Shown here in pieces: positions 8,530 through 17,166 of a stretch of 64,000 bases of DNA. This DNA is from Polaromonas sp. (lineage in GTDB: Bacteria; Pseudomonadota; Gammaproteobacteria; Burkholderiales; Burkholderiaceae_C), in contig NZ_JACPOF010000021.1 of assembly GCF_016185115.1 (NCBI RefSeq), positions 248,001-312,000 on the forward strand, in the 5' to 3' direction. The first letter of the stretch is position 1, and each line of letters opens with the position of its first letter. Below the pieces are notes generated by a model. That model was not told where the DNA came from. It made no database searches and saw nothing but the letters and a program-made list of their open reading frames with translations. A program made the position numbers and the translations under genes.

Positions 8530-8988
8530 ATGCCTTCCAGTGAAAAAATTGCGATTGCCGCTCACCTGCATGTACTGCTTCGCCGCAAGACGGGGCGGGT
8601 AACCGACACCGAGTGGATGGCCAGCAACGCCGAATACGCCGCCGAGATCACGCGTTTTGCGCGCGAGAAGGCCGTCGAAGATGGCCACGCCGACCTCGCC
8701 GCCTGGGCCGACAAGCTCGAAGAAATCATGGGTACGCCCGACCCCCGGCAGCGTGTGCCCCTGGTCAAAATGGTGACGGATGCGGTCAAGCATGCTGCGC
8801 CCGCAGTGCATGCCGCACCGGTGCCCGACAGGCAGAGCTCGCAGTCTGTCAATACCGAGGAAGAGGTCTATCCCGAATCGGGCTTTATCGAATCCACATT
8901 CGGTGTCATTTTTGGTGAGCACGATCCGAACAAGCCCAGGAAACCGGTCGATCCCAACGCTCCGCGTTACGTCAAGGGCCTGCGCTAG
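8530..8988 (+). CDS. Hypothetical protein downstream of amtB
   Basis: A 152-residue soluble protein of unknown function with a good ribosome-binding site (GGAGG about 10 nt before the ATG). The N-terminal half is predicted helical and charged (EYAAEITRFAREKA, ADLAAWADKLEEIM). A Pro/Ala-rich linker follows. The C-terminus has a distinctive FIESTFGVIFGEHDPNKPRK segment. No signal peptide or membrane segment is visible. It lies 49 bp after amtB and before a strong terminator, so it probably shares the amtB transcript and may relate to nitrogen status, but nothing in the sequence shows an activity. Confidence 0.75.
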   Translation: MPSSEKIAIAAHLHVLLRRKTGRVTDTEWMASNAEYAAEITRFAREKAVEDGHADLAAWADKLEEIMGTPDPRQRVPLVKMVTDAVKHAAPAVHAAPVPDRQSSQSVNTEEEVYPESGFIESTFGVIFGEHDPNKPRKPVDPNAPRYVKGLR

Positions 8989-9028
8989 AGCCATGCATCC
9001 TCACCCCTGAAAACGGGGTTTGCCGAAC

Positions 9029-9062
9029 AGCCTCCCGTCCCCGACGGCGAGGCTTTTTCTTT
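9029..9062 (+). terminator. Rho-independent terminator after the amtB unit
   Basis: A GC-rich hairpin (AGCCTC-CCGTC, short CCC loop, GACGG-c-GAGGCT with one bulged base) is followed directly by a T-rich run. Confidence 0.85.
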
Positions 9063-9128
9063 TGCTGCGAGGCCTGGAGCGTCCTAGGGTATATCCCTAA
9101 AAGAAGACATCTCTGAAGCGTTGTAATA

Positions 9129-9143
9129 GTTATTAAACATAAC
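9129..9143. promoter_or_regulatory. Candidate operator in the promoter of the catabolic operon
   Basis: The inverted repeat GTTAT-taaac-ATAAC lies 28 bp before the crotonase start in an AT-rich stretch. A second one, TAGGG-tatat-CCCTA, is at 9085-9099. Either could bind the MarR regulator encoded at the end of the operon. This is inference from position and symmetry. Confidence 0.35.
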
Positions 9144-9171
9144 CATAATCGCCTCACCAATTCTTCCTGCC

Positions 9172-9945
9172 ATGACCAAAAAAGACCTCCAGCTTGAGAT
9201 GCACGGCGTCGTCGCCGTCATCCGCCTTTGCCGCCCCGCCAAACGCAATGCGCTCGGCGATGCCCTGATTCTTGCCCTGCGCGACCAGCTTGAAAACCTG
9301 CCCGCAGAGACCCGCGCAGCGGTGCTCTGCGGCGAGGGAGAGCACTTTTGCGCCGGGCTTGATTTGAGTGAACTTCAGGAGCGTGATGCCGGCCAGGGCC
9401 TGCACCATTCGCGCATGTGGCATGCCGCGCTTGAGCGTGTGCAGTACGGACCGGTGCCTGTGATTGCGGCGCTGCACGGCGCGGTTGTGGGCGGCGGGCT
9501 GGAACTGGCCAGCGCCTGCCATATACGTGTGGCCGATGCTTCCACCTTTTATGCGCTGCCCGAAGGTTCGCGCGGCATATTTGTTGGCGGCGGCGGCGCG
9601 GTGCGCATTCCGCGCCTGATAGGCGCAGCACGCATGACAGACATGATGCTGACCGGCCGTGTCTACAACGCCGAAGACGGTGAGCGCATAGGCCTGGCGC
9701 AATACCTGGTTCCCGCCGGCCAGGCTTTCGGCAAGGCCATGGAACTCGCAAAGCGCGTGGCTGACAACGCCCCGCTGACCAACTACGCGCTGATGCACGC
9801 CCTGCCGCGCATCGCAGAACAACCTGCAGACCAGGGCTTTTTCACCGAGGCGCTGATGGCCGCTGTCGCGCAAAGCGCGCCCGAAGCCAAGGAACGTGTG
9901 AAAGCCTTTCTTGACGGCAAGGCCGCCAAGGTCAAAAAAGACTGA
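9172..9945 (+). CDS. Enoyl-CoA hydratase/isomerase (crotonase) family protein
   Basis: Cytoplasmic crotonase of 257 residues. It would hydrate, or hydrate and cleave, an enoyl-CoA, here probably a hydroxycinnamoyl-CoA. The CoA-binding part (HFCAGLDLSEL) and both catalytic glutamate positions of rat enoyl-CoA hydratase are kept: the Glu in GGGLELASAC and the one in FYALPEGSRG. The oxyanion-hole glycines follow in IFVGGGGAVRIPR. It is the first gene of a seven-gene plus-strand operon and lies 4 bp before the ligase. Whether it acts as a hydratase in beta-oxidation or as a hydratase-lyase releasing an aldehyde cannot be decided here. The thiolase and thioesterase downstream, and the absence of an aldehyde dehydrogenase, favour the former. 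Confidence 0.88.
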   Translation: MTKKDLQLEMHGVVAVIRLCRPAKRNALGDALILALRDQLENLPAETRAAVLCGEGEHFCAGLDLSELQERDAGQGLHHSRMWHAALERVQYGPVPVIAALHGAVVGGGLELASACHIRVADASTFYALPEGSRGIFVGGGGAVRIPRLIGAARMTDMMLTGRVYNAEDGERIGLAQYLVPAGQAFGKAMELAKRVADNAPLTNYALMHALPRIAEQPADQGFFTEALMAAVAQSAPEAKERVKAFLDGKAAKVKKD

Positions 9946-9949
9946 AGCC

Positions 9950-11881
9950 ATGCAAAGCCAGATGCAATCAGAGCAGGCGCAGCCCTTGAGCGCGGCTGCC
10001 TCACGTGTACCGGGATACCGCCCGCTGAAGTTTGGTGTGACCCGCGTGGTCATGACAAAGGGCGGTGACGGCAGCCACTTCCTCGAAGCAGACCAGCCCC
10101 TGCAAACCTACGCCACCCGCATGACAGACCGTTTTGTGCACTGGGCGCAGACCGACCCCGAGCGCGTGCTGATGGCCAGGCGTAAAAAAAATTCAGCAGC
10201 TGCAAATGGCAAGGGAAACATCGGTGGCGACTGGCAATACCTCAGCTACGGCAAGGCACTGCTTGACGCCCGTGCCATAGGCCAGGCGCTGCTGGATCGC
10301 GGCCTCAGCGCTGAACGCCCGGTGCTCATCCTCAGCGAGAACGGCCTTGAGCACGCACAGCTCGCGCTCGCCTGCATGCTGGTCGGCATTCCGTATTGCC
10401 CGGCCTCCCCGGCCTACAGCCTGGTCGCTTCGGATTACGGCAAGCTGCACCACATCTTCAAAACGCTCACGCCCGGCCTGGTGTTTGCGGCAGATGGCAC
10501 CCGCTACGGCAAGGCATTGCAGGCGACGGCGGGCGAAGGCGTTGAGGTGGTGCTTGCCGAAGGCACATTGCCCGGCCGCGCCACCACGGCCTACGCAGAT
10601 CTGCTAAAGACAAAAGCGACACCCCAGGTCGATGCCGCGATGCAGGCGACCGGGCCGGACACGATTGTCAAATTCCTTTTCACCTCGGGTTCGACCAAAC
10701 TGCCCAAGGCCGTCATCAACACGCACCGCATGTGGTGCGCCAACCAGCAGCAGATGCGCCAGTCCATGCCGGTGCTGGCCGAACACGCGCCTGTGCTGGT
10801 CGACTGGCTGCCGTGGAACCACACCTTCGGCGGCAACCACAACGTCGGCATGGTGCTCTACAACGGCGGCACGCTCTACATCGATGACGGCAAACCCACG
10901 CCGGCGCTGATGGCCGAGACGCTGTACAACCTGCGCGAGATCGCACCCACGCTGTACTTCAATGTACCCACCGGCTTTGAAGCCATTGCCAGTGCGATGA
11001 AGACCGATGGGCAACTGCGCAAAAACCTGCTCTCTAAAGTACGCATGTTTTTTTATGCCGGTGCAAGCCTGGCGCAGCCGGTGTGGGACAGCCTGCACGA
11101 AACCCAGGAGCGCGAGATAGGCGAGCGCATTGTCATGGGTACAGGCCTGGGCATGACGGAGTCGTCACCGTTCGCAATTTTTATCACAAGCCCCAACGTC
11201 AGGGCCGGCGATATCGGTGTGCCCGCGCCCGGCATTCGCCTCAAGCTGGTCCCCATGAACGGCAAGACCGAGATCCGCTACAGCGGCCCCAACATCACGC
11301 CCGGCTACTGGCGCTCGCCTGATGCAACTGCTTCTGCGTTTGATGATGAAGGTTTTTTCTGCACCGGCGATGCCGTGAAATGGATTGATGAAAACGACAT
11401 TCACCAGGGCCTGAAGTTTGACGGCCGCATTGCCGAAGATTTCAAACTGGGCACCGGCACCTTTGTCAGTGTCGGGCCGCTGCGCGCCAAGATCATCGCC
11501 GCCTGTGCGCCCTATGTGCAGGACGTGGTGCTGACCGGCATCAACCTCAAGGAGGTCGGCGCGCTGGTGTTCCCCACCGCAGCCGTGCGCTCGCTGGCAG
11601 GCGTTGCGACTGATGCACCGCTGCGCCATGCACTTGACAGCGCGCCCGTGGCGGCGCACTTCCAGAAAGTGCTCGACGAACTTTCCGCCGCCTCTACCGG
11701 CAGCGCCAACCGCATTGCGCGCATGCATCTGATGCACGAGCCGCCTTCGCTGGACAAGGGCGAGGTGACCGACAAGGGATCCATCAATCAGGGTGCGGTG
11801 CTCACACATCGCGCGCCGCTGGTGAGCGGCCTGCATGAGGATGCCATCTCTCCCATCTTCAAGCCCGCACAAGATAAATAA
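9950..11881 (+). CDS. Feruloyl-CoA synthase-like acyl-CoA ligase
   Basis: Adenylate-forming CoA ligase of 643 residues that would activate ferulate, coumarate or a related aromatic acid with ATP and CoA. The P-loop-like adenylation motif (LFTSGSTKLPKAVINTH) and the A5-type motif (GTGLGMTESSP) are evident. CTGDAVKWIDEND followed by KFDGRIAEDFKLGTGTFVSVG replaces the usual hinge, as in the feruloyl-CoA synthase subgroup. The ATG at 9950, 4 bp after the crotonase stop, was chosen; an earlier in-frame ATG lies inside the crotonase gene. Ligase plus crotonase, thiolase, acyl-CoA dehydrogenase and a MarR regulator resembles hydroxycinnamate loci. The exact substrate is uncertain. Confidence 0.85.
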   Translation: MQSQMQSEQAQPLSAAASRVPGYRPLKFGVTRVVMTKGGDGSHFLEADQPLQTYATRMTDRFVHWAQTDPERVLMARRKKNSAAANGKGNIGGDWQYLSYGKALLDARAIGQALLDRGLSAERPVLILSENGLEHAQLALACMLVGIPYCPASPAYSLVASDYGKLHHIFKTLTPGLVFAADGTRYGKALQATAGEGVEVVLAEGTLPGRATTAYADLLKTKATPQVDAAMQATGPDTIVKFLFTSGSTKLPKAVINTHRMWCANQQQMRQSMPVLAEHAPVLVDWLPWNHTFGGNHNVGMVLYNGGTLYIDDGKPTPALMAETLYNLREIAPTLYFNVPTGFEAIASAMKTDGQLRKNLLSKVRMFFYAGASLAQPVWDSLHETQEREIGERIVMGTGLGMTESSPFAIFITSPNVRAGDIGVPAPGIRLKLVPMNGKTEIRYSGPNITPGYWRSPDATASAFDDEGFFCTGDAVKWIDENDIHQGLKFDGRIAEDFKLGTGTFVSVGPLRAKIIAACAPYVQDVVLTGINLKEVGALVFPTAAVRSLAGVATDAPLRHALDSAPVAAHFQKVLDELSAASTGSANRIARMHLMHEPPSLDKGEVTDKGSINQGAVLTHRAPLVSGLHEDAISPIFKPAQDK

Positions 11882-11906
11882 AGAACACAAGGCACACAAG
11901 ACAAGC

Positions 11907-13160
11907 ATGAAAGCCAAAGGATTTTTCTCTTCATTCAATGACGTCTGGATGCTGGACGGCATGCGCACGCCCATGGTCGATTACTGCGGCGCGCTGGGCC
12001 ATATCTCGCCTACCGACCTCGGCATCAAGGCCGCACGCGCGGCCTTGCAAAAATCCGGCGTTGCCGGTACTGACATCGACTCCGTGCTGGCCGGCAACAT
12101 GGCCCCCGGTGACTTCGGGCAGTTCATGCTGCCGCGCCATATCGGTCTTTATGCCGGTGTGCCGGTCGAGGTGCCCGCCATCATGGTGCAGCGCATTTGC
12201 GGCACGGGGTTTGAGTTGTTCCGCCAGGCCGGCGAGCAGATACAAAGCGGCGCGGCCGACGTGGCGTTGGTCGTCGGTACCGAGAGCATGACGCGCAACC
12301 CTATTGCTTCGTTTGAGCACCGCACCGGCTTCAAGTTGGGCGCGCCTGTCGGCTTCAAGGATTTCATGTGGGAGGCGCTGAAAGATTCAGCCGCCGGCAT
12401 AGACATGATCCAGACCGCCGAGAACCTTGCCAGAAAATACGGCATCACACGCGGGCAGGTTGACGAATTTGCGTCGTCGTCGTTTGCCAAAGCCGTGGCT
12501 GCGCAGCAGTCCGGGTTTCACGCAGGTGAGATTGCAGCGGTGGGCAGCGAAAAGTTCGAGCTTGAAGGTTATGCGACGCGCGGTATTCGCCTTCAGGGCA
12601 AAACGGCAGAGCTGACACAAGACACACATGCGCGCCTGTCGCCCGTCGAAGTGCTGGCCAAACTGCACGCGGTGCACCCCGGCGGTGTGCAGACCGGTGG
12701 CAACAGCGCCGCGCTTGTGGATGCTGCCGCTGCCGCCGTAGTGGCCTCAGGCGCCTACGCCAGGGCGAACGGCAAGAAGCCGCTGGCGCGTGTGGTTGCA
12801 GCCGCAGCCGTCGGTGTGCCGCCCGAGATCATGGGCATAGGCCCTGCGCCTGCCATCCGCCTTTTGCTTGATCGCTGCGGTTTGGCACTGGACCAGATCG
12901 GCCGTTTTGAAATCAATGAAGCCCAGGGCGCACAGACGCTCGCGGTGGCCAAAGAGCTTGGCCTTGACATCAGCAAACTCAACGTCAATGGCGGCGCCAT
13001 CGCCCTGGGTCACCCACTGGCTGCAACGGGTGTGCGGCTCACGCTGACCGTCGCACGCGAGATGCAGCGCGCCGGCGTGCGTTACGGCATTGCGTCGGCC
13101 TGTGTTGGCGGCGGGCAGGGCATTGCGCTTTTGCTTGAGAATCCTGAAGTCAACAACTGA
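11907..13160 (+). CDS. Thiolase family protein (acetyl-CoA C-acyltransferase)
   Basis: Thiolase of 417 residues that would cleave a 3-ketoacyl-CoA with CoA to release acetyl-CoA. The nucleophilic cysteine lies in MVQRICGTGFEL. The C-terminal pair of motifs is present: NVNGGAIALGHPLAATG with the catalytic His, and ASACVGGGQG with the second Cys. The ATG at 11907, 25 bp after the ligase stop, was chosen; an upstream in-frame ATG overlaps the ligase gene and adds a non-homologous stretch. In this operon it would convert a 3-keto-3-arylpropanoyl-CoA to an aroyl-CoA plus acetyl-CoA, matching the thioesterase that follows. Confidence 0.88.
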   Translation: MKAKGFFSSFNDVWMLDGMRTPMVDYCGALGHISPTDLGIKAARAALQKSGVAGTDIDSVLAGNMAPGDFGQFMLPRHIGLYAGVPVEVPAIMVQRICGTGFELFRQAGEQIQSGAADVALVVGTESMTRNPIASFEHRTGFKLGAPVGFKDFMWEALKDSAAGIDMIQTAENLARKYGITRGQVDEFASSSFAKAVAAQQSGFHAGEIAAVGSEKFELEGYATRGIRLQGKTAELTQDTHARLSPVEVLAKLHAVHPGGVQTGGNSAALVDAAAAAVVASGAYARANGKKPLARVVAAAAVGVPPEIMGIGPAPAIRLLLDRCGLALDQIGRFEINEAQGAQTLAVAKELGLDISKLNVNGGAIALGHPLAATGVRLTLTVAREMQRAGVRYGIASACVGGGQGIALLLENPEVNN

Positions 13161-13178
13161 TCAAAGCGAAGCTGCGCC

Positions 13179-13598
13179 ATGAGCAAAACCGTTATTTATG
13201 AATTCCCCGTCACCTTCGGCGATTGCGACCCGGCAGGCATCGTGTTCTACCCCAACTTCTCGCGCTGGATGGATGCCTCATCGCTCAACTTTTTCGTCAA
13301 ATGCGGCGTGCCGACCTGGAAAGAGCTGGTCAAGACCACCGGCATCATCGGCACCCCGCTGCTTGAGATCAATACAAAATTCAGCAAGCCCGCCAGCTAT
13401 GGCGATGTGCTGCAGATTCACACCAGCGTTGAAGAATGGCGCGGCAAGGCCTTCATGCAGCGCCATGTCGTGCGGCGGGGCGACGAGTTGATCTGTGAAG
13501 GCACGGAGATGCGCGCCTTCTGCATCCGCCATCCGGACGACCCGTCTCGCATCAAGGCCATCCCGGTGCCGGATGACATACGCGCCAGGTGCAGCTGA
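13179..13598 (+). CDS. 4-hydroxybenzoyl-CoA thioesterase family protein (hotdog fold)
   Basis: Hotdog-fold thioesterase of 139 residues. The segment TFGDCDPAGIVFYPNFSRW closely resembles the Pseudomonas CBS3 4-hydroxybenzoyl-CoA thioesterase, with the catalytic aspartate at the same position (Asp17). Further similar stretches are FFVKCGVPTW and GIIGTPLLE, and the protein is similar in length. It would hydrolyse hydroxybenzoyl- or vanilloyl-CoA to the free benzoate. It lies 18 bp after the thiolase, which supports a route in which beta-oxidative chain shortening is finished by CoA release. Related families act on other acyl-CoAs, so the precise substrate is inference. Confidence 0.85.
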   Translation: MSKTVIYEFPVTFGDCDPAGIVFYPNFSRWMDASSLNFFVKCGVPTWKELVKTTGIIGTPLLEINTKFSKPASYGDVLQIHTSVEEWRGKAFMQRHVVRRGDELICEGTEMRAFCIRHPDDPSRIKAIPVPDDIRARCS

Positions 13599-13653
13599 CA
13601 CCATCGATTTTTACCGTGACCTTCTGACTTCAATCATTACAAGGAGACATCTC

Positions 13654-14658
13654 ATGCCCATCGCCCACAACCGTCGTCACTTCATCCAGACCGGTGCGGC
13701 CCTCGCTGCCGCTACCGCTGCCTACTCGCCGGCCTTCGTGCTGGCGCAGACCGTAGAGCAGGTCAAGATTCTTTACGGCTTCCCGGCCGGTAGCGCTGGC
13801 GACATCTGCGCGCGCCGTGTCGGCGACAAGATGGGCGGCACCAGATACGCGAAGAACAACGGCATTGTGGAGACCAAGGCCGGCGCCGGCGGCCGCATCG
13901 CGCTTGAAGGCCTGAAGATTGCACCCGCCGATGGCTCGGTGCTGGCGATGACGCCGTTCTCATGCGTGTCTCTCTACCCGCACATCTACAGCAAGCTGGC
14001 CTACGACCCGGTGAAAGACATTGTGGCTGTCGGTACGGCCTCCATGATTCACCACGGTTTTGCCGTCGGCCCGCTGGTGCCGGCCAGCGTCAAAACCCTG
14101 AGGGACTTCCTGGTCTGGGCCAGGGCCAACCCCAAGGATGCCAGCTATGGTTCGCCCGCTGCGGGCTCAACACCACACTTCATCGCCGCACTGCTGGGCC
14201 TGAACAACGGGGTGGATCTCAAACACATCGCCTACCGCGGCTCTGTGCCTGGTGTGACCGATACGGTGGGCGGCCAGATCGCGTCCATGTGTTGCCCGCA
14301 CGGAGACCTGATCGCCAACCACAAGGCCGGCAAGCTGCGCATACTGGCGACTTCCGGCAAACAGCGTTCTACCTTTGTGCCCGACGTGCCGACGTTTGCA
14401 GAGCAGGGCTTTGCCGACCTGACGGTCGAGGAATGGTTTGGTTTTTATGCCCCGGCCCGTACACCGGCGTCCGTGGTGGCCGCCGCAAACGCCGCCATCA
14501 ATGCAGCCATCAAGGACAAGGGTTATCTTGACGCCATGAATGTGGTTGGCCTGATTCCCTACGGCGGCACGGCCAGGGACATGGCGCTCAGCCAGAAGGT
14601 CGAGTTTGACCGCTGGGGCCCGCTGATCAAGCGGATAGGTTTTACCGCTGAGTCCTGA
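13654..14658 (+). CDS. Bug-family tripartite tricarboxylate transporter substrate-binding protein
   Basis: Periplasmic solute receptor of the Bug/TctC family, 334 residues, with a twin-arginine-type signal (NRRHFIQTGAALAAA, then VLAQ). Family hallmarks include ILYGFPAGSAGDI, NNGIVETKAGAGGRIALE, the DPVKDIVAVG and GSPAAGSTPHF stretches, and a C-terminus typical of the family. Bug proteins are greatly expanded in Burkholderiales and bind carboxylates. Its place inside the ligase/thiolase operon suggests it captures the aromatic acid substrate. No TctA/TctB membrane subunits are nearby. The ATG at 13654 has AAGGAGA upstream and was preferred over an earlier start inside the thioesterase gene. 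Confidence 0.9.
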   Translation: MPIAHNRRHFIQTGAALAAATAAYSPAFVLAQTVEQVKILYGFPAGSAGDICARRVGDKMGGTRYAKNNGIVETKAGAGGRIALEGLKIAPADGSVLAMTPFSCVSLYPHIYSKLAYDPVKDIVAVGTASMIHHGFAVGPLVPASVKTLRDFLVWARANPKDASYGSPAAGSTPHFIAALLGLNNGVDLKHIAYRGSVPGVTDTVGGQIASMCCPHGDLIANHKAGKLRILATSGKQRSTFVPDVPTFAEQGFADLTVEEWFGFYAPARTPASVVAAANAAINAAIKDKGYLDAMNVVGLIPYGGTARDMALSQKVEFDRWGPLIKRIGFTAES

Positions 14659-14680
14659 TCTGTGCTGTTGAAGTTCTGCC

Positions 14681-16426
14681 TTGAATTACCAGCCCGTTCT
14701 TGAGGACCAGCACTTCATCCTGATGGAGGTGCTGCGTGCACCGGAAGTGCTGGCCGCGCTGCCGCCTTTTGCTGATTGTGATGCGGCGCTGATGCAGCAG
14801 GTGCTTGAAGAGGCAGGCAAGTTTGTCGCCGCCGAGATCGCCCCGCTGCACCGGGTCGGTGATGAAGAGGGTTGTGTCTTCAATGCCGGTGAGGTTCGGA
14901 CGCCGCCTGGCTTCAAAGCCGCTTACCAGGCCTTCTGGCAGGCGGGATGGGCCAGCCTGTCGAGCGCGCCCGAAGACGGCGGCCAGGGCCTGCCCGAAGT
15001 GCTCAACCAGGTGCTGTATGAAATGCTCAGCGCCGCCAACCATGGCTGGACCATGGCGCCCGGACTGCTGCACGGTGCCTATGAATGCCTGAAGCACCAC
15101 GGCAGCGCTCAGCTGACGGCTGCGTACCTGCCGAAAATTGCAACTGGCGAATGGCTGGCCACCATGTGCCTGACAGAGCCCCACGCAGGCAGTGACCTGG
15201 GCCTGGCGCGCACCAAAGGCACGCCGCGGCCCGATGGCAGCTACCGCGTCAGCGGCACCAAGATTTTCATCTCCGGCGGCGAGCACGACCTGAGCACCAA
15301 CATCATCCACCTGGTGCTGGCGCGCCTGCCCGATGCGCCGCCCGGCCCCAAAGGCCTGTCGCTGTTCCTGGTGCCCAGGGTGTTGCCCGATAACGCGCGC
15401 AACGCGGTGCACTGCGAACGTATTGAAGAAAAAATGGGCCTGCACGGCAGCCCCACCTGCGTGATGCGTTTTGACGATGCCACCGGCTGGCTGGTGGGCG
15501 AGGCCAACCGCGGCCTCGCCGCCATGTTTGTGATGATGAACGCCGCACGCCTGCACGTCGGCCTGCAGGGTGTGGGCCTGCTTGATGCCGCGTGGCAAAA
15601 GGCCCATGCCTATTCAAACGAGCGTCGCCAGATGCGTGCGCCCGGGCCCAGAACATCTTCCGAGCCCTCAGACCTGATTGCCCGCCACCCGGCCATGCGG
15701 CGCATTCTTGATACCCAGCGCGCCTGGATAGACGGCGGCCGCGTGCTGGGCTGGCGCACTGCGCTTGAGCTTGACATCGCCCGCCATCACCCGGATGCCG
15801 CGCGCCGCGCCCAGGCCGAGCGCTGGTGCAGCCTGGTCACGCCCGTGCTCAAGGCCGCGCTCTCGCAGCAGGCCTTTCACGGCGGCAGCGAATGCCTGCA
15901 GGTGTTTGGCGGCCACGGTTATGTGCGCGAATGGGGCGTAGAGCAGATCGTGCGCGATGCGCGCGTCGCCATGATTTACGAAGGCACCAACGAAATCCAG
16001 GCCATAGACCTGCTGGTGCGCAAGGTGCTGGTCGACGGCGGCAAGGCCATGGGCCTGCTGTTGTCAGAGCTTGCCAGCACGCTGGATGCACAACACGAGG
16101 CCGATGCCACGGCCCTGCAGCTGATGGGTGAGATCAATGAGGTCACCGCCGCATTGGCAGCCGCTGCCCCCCACAACGCCGAACTGGCTTACTGGGTGGC
16201 TGACGACTACCTGCGCCTGGTGGCCCTCGCGCTGCAGGCCTGGGCCTGGTCGCAGATAGGCAGCACGCTGCGCAGCGCTTCTGCAATCGCCAGCACAGAA
16301 CGCTGGTCCGCGCCATCGCAGGCCCTGCAGCTCTGGGTGCTGCCGGAGTTTGATATGCGCCTGGCCATCATCCGGGCGCGGCTGGCGGCATCTGCAGCAA
16401 CCGCATCGCCCGCCTACTGCGCGTGA
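14681..16426 (+). CDS. Acyl-CoA dehydrogenase, long-form family
   Basis: FAD-dependent acyl-CoA dehydrogenase of 581 residues, the long subgroup with an extra C-terminal domain after the core. Core signatures are MCLTEPHAGSDLG, SGTKIFISGGEHDL, the lid region GLHGSPTCVMRF, and the C-terminal QVFGGHGYVREWGVEQIVRD followed by IYEGTNEIQAIDL. A TTG start at 14681 is used because the family N-terminus begins with this YQ-x-V segment; the ribosome-binding site is weak. It would desaturate an arylpropanoyl-CoA to the cinnamoyl-CoA that feeds the crotonase, and so widen the pathway to dihydro-substrates. It is 22 bp after the Bug gene and 6 bp before the regulator. Confidence 0.87.
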   Translation: MNYQPVLEDQHFILMEVLRAPEVLAALPPFADCDAALMQQVLEEAGKFVAAEIAPLHRVGDEEGCVFNAGEVRTPPGFKAAYQAFWQAGWASLSSAPEDGGQGLPEVLNQVLYEMLSAANHGWTMAPGLLHGAYECLKHHGSAQLTAAYLPKIATGEWLATMCLTEPHAGSDLGLARTKGTPRPDGSYRVSGTKIFISGGEHDLSTNIIHLVLARLPDAPPGPKGLSLFLVPRVLPDNARNAVHCERIEEKMGLHGSPTCVMRFDDATGWLVGEANRGLAAMFVMMNAARLHVGLQGVGLLDAAWQKAHAYSNERRQMRAPGPRTSSEPSDLIARHPAMRRILDTQRAWIDGGRVLGWRTALELDIARHHPDAARRAQAERWCSLVTPVLKAALSQQAFHGGSECLQVFGGHGYVREWGVEQIVRDARVAMIYEGTNEIQAIDLLVRKVLVDGGKAMGLLLSELASTLDAQHEADATALQLMGEINEVTAALAAAAPHNAELAYWVADDYLRLVALALQAWAWSQIGSTLRSASAIASTERWSAPSQALQLWVLPEFDMRLAIIRARLAASAATASPAYCA

Positions 16427-16432
16427 AGTGAT

Positions 16433-16897
16433 GTGAAAATCCGTCCCATGCCCGAAAAAGCCCCCGCCACCGACAAGATCGACAGCTCCTACCTTGAGAC
16501 GCTGATGGGCTACAACGCCACACGCGCGTCCATCAAGGTCATCGAGCTGTTCACCAAACGCATGGCGGTGTATGACCTGCGGCATGTGGACTTTTCCATC
16601 CTCTCCATCATCATGCACAACCCCGGCATCACCTCGCGCCAGCTCTGCGGTGTGCTCAGCATCCTGCCGCCCAACCTGGTCGGCAAGATCAGCCTGATGG
16701 AAAAACGCGAACTCGTCAGCCGCCGCCCCCATCCGCAAGACGGCCGCGCCGTGGGTCTCTATCTGACCGAAACCGGCGCCAAGCTGATGGCCGATGCCGA
16801 ACGCACCGCCACTGCGCTTGAAGACGACGTGACGCAGAAGCTCAGCGCGGCAGAAAAAAAGACGCTGATGCGTCTTTTGCAGAAGATCTATCTTTAG
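16433..16897 (+). CDS. MarR-family transcriptional regulator
   Basis: MarR-type winged-helix regulator of 154 residues (149 if the ATG at 16448 is used instead of the GTG at 16433). Dimerisation helices flank a wHTH (FSILSIIMHNPG, SRQLCGVLSILPPNLVGKIS as the recognition region, and the wing KRELVSRRPHPQDGR). It closes the catabolic operon. MarR proteins such as HcaR, FerR and CouR repress hydroxycinnamate genes and are released by the hydroxycinnamoyl-CoA, so autoregulation and control of the upstream operon are likely. The effector is inferred from context only. Confidence 0.85.
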   Translation: MKIRPMPEKAPATDKIDSSYLETLMGYNATRASIKVIELFTKRMAVYDLRHVDFSILSIIMHNPGITSRQLCGVLSILPPNLVGKISLMEKRELVSRRPHPQDGRAVGLYLTETGAKLMADAERTATALEDDVTQKLSAAEKKTLMRLLQKIYL

Positions 16898-16932
16898 GCT
16901 GGCTTTCCAGCAACTAAGGGAGGCATTGAATT

Positions 16933-17117
16933 TGCTATTAATTCAGTAGCTGCTCACGTGCGTATTTATTGGTCTGCAGCCTGATTTGGCACCTAAAAAC
17001 AACCCTTTTTGGCCTTTTTTACGTCCGCTCCAGGCCTAAAACAGGCCAAATCCCTTAAAAGTTAATATAGAAGTTAACTTTTTGAATATTTTTAACGTAC
17101 ACGTCAAATTTTTAATG
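16933..17117 (+). repeat. Direct repeat copy 1 flanking the SDR/epimerase pair
   Basis: About 185 bp of AT-rich non-coding DNA that reappears, diverged but collinear, at 19265-19438. The first about 62 bp match at roughly four of five positions by eye (shared GCTAT-n-AATTCAGTAGC start and CAGCCTGATTTG). The distal part shares AAAAGTTAATAT-n-GAAGTTAACTTT. The distal block holds an inverted repeat (AAGTTAA ... TTAACTT). The proximal part resembles short intergenic repeats I recall as common in Comamonadaceae. Confidence 0.7.
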
Positions 17118-17166
17118 TTTACGATAAACCCCGGCACTGAACGCTCACAGAACCCGACAGTCGGCT

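Noticed and set aside
9154..10053. 299-codon open frame on the minus strand over the crotonase gene
   Set aside because: Antisense to a protein with both catalytic glutamates; no ribosome-binding site or similarity.
16898..16932. GCTGG-cttt-CCAGC hairpin after the MarR gene as terminator
   Set aside because: Five-bp stem without a T-run; too weak to support.
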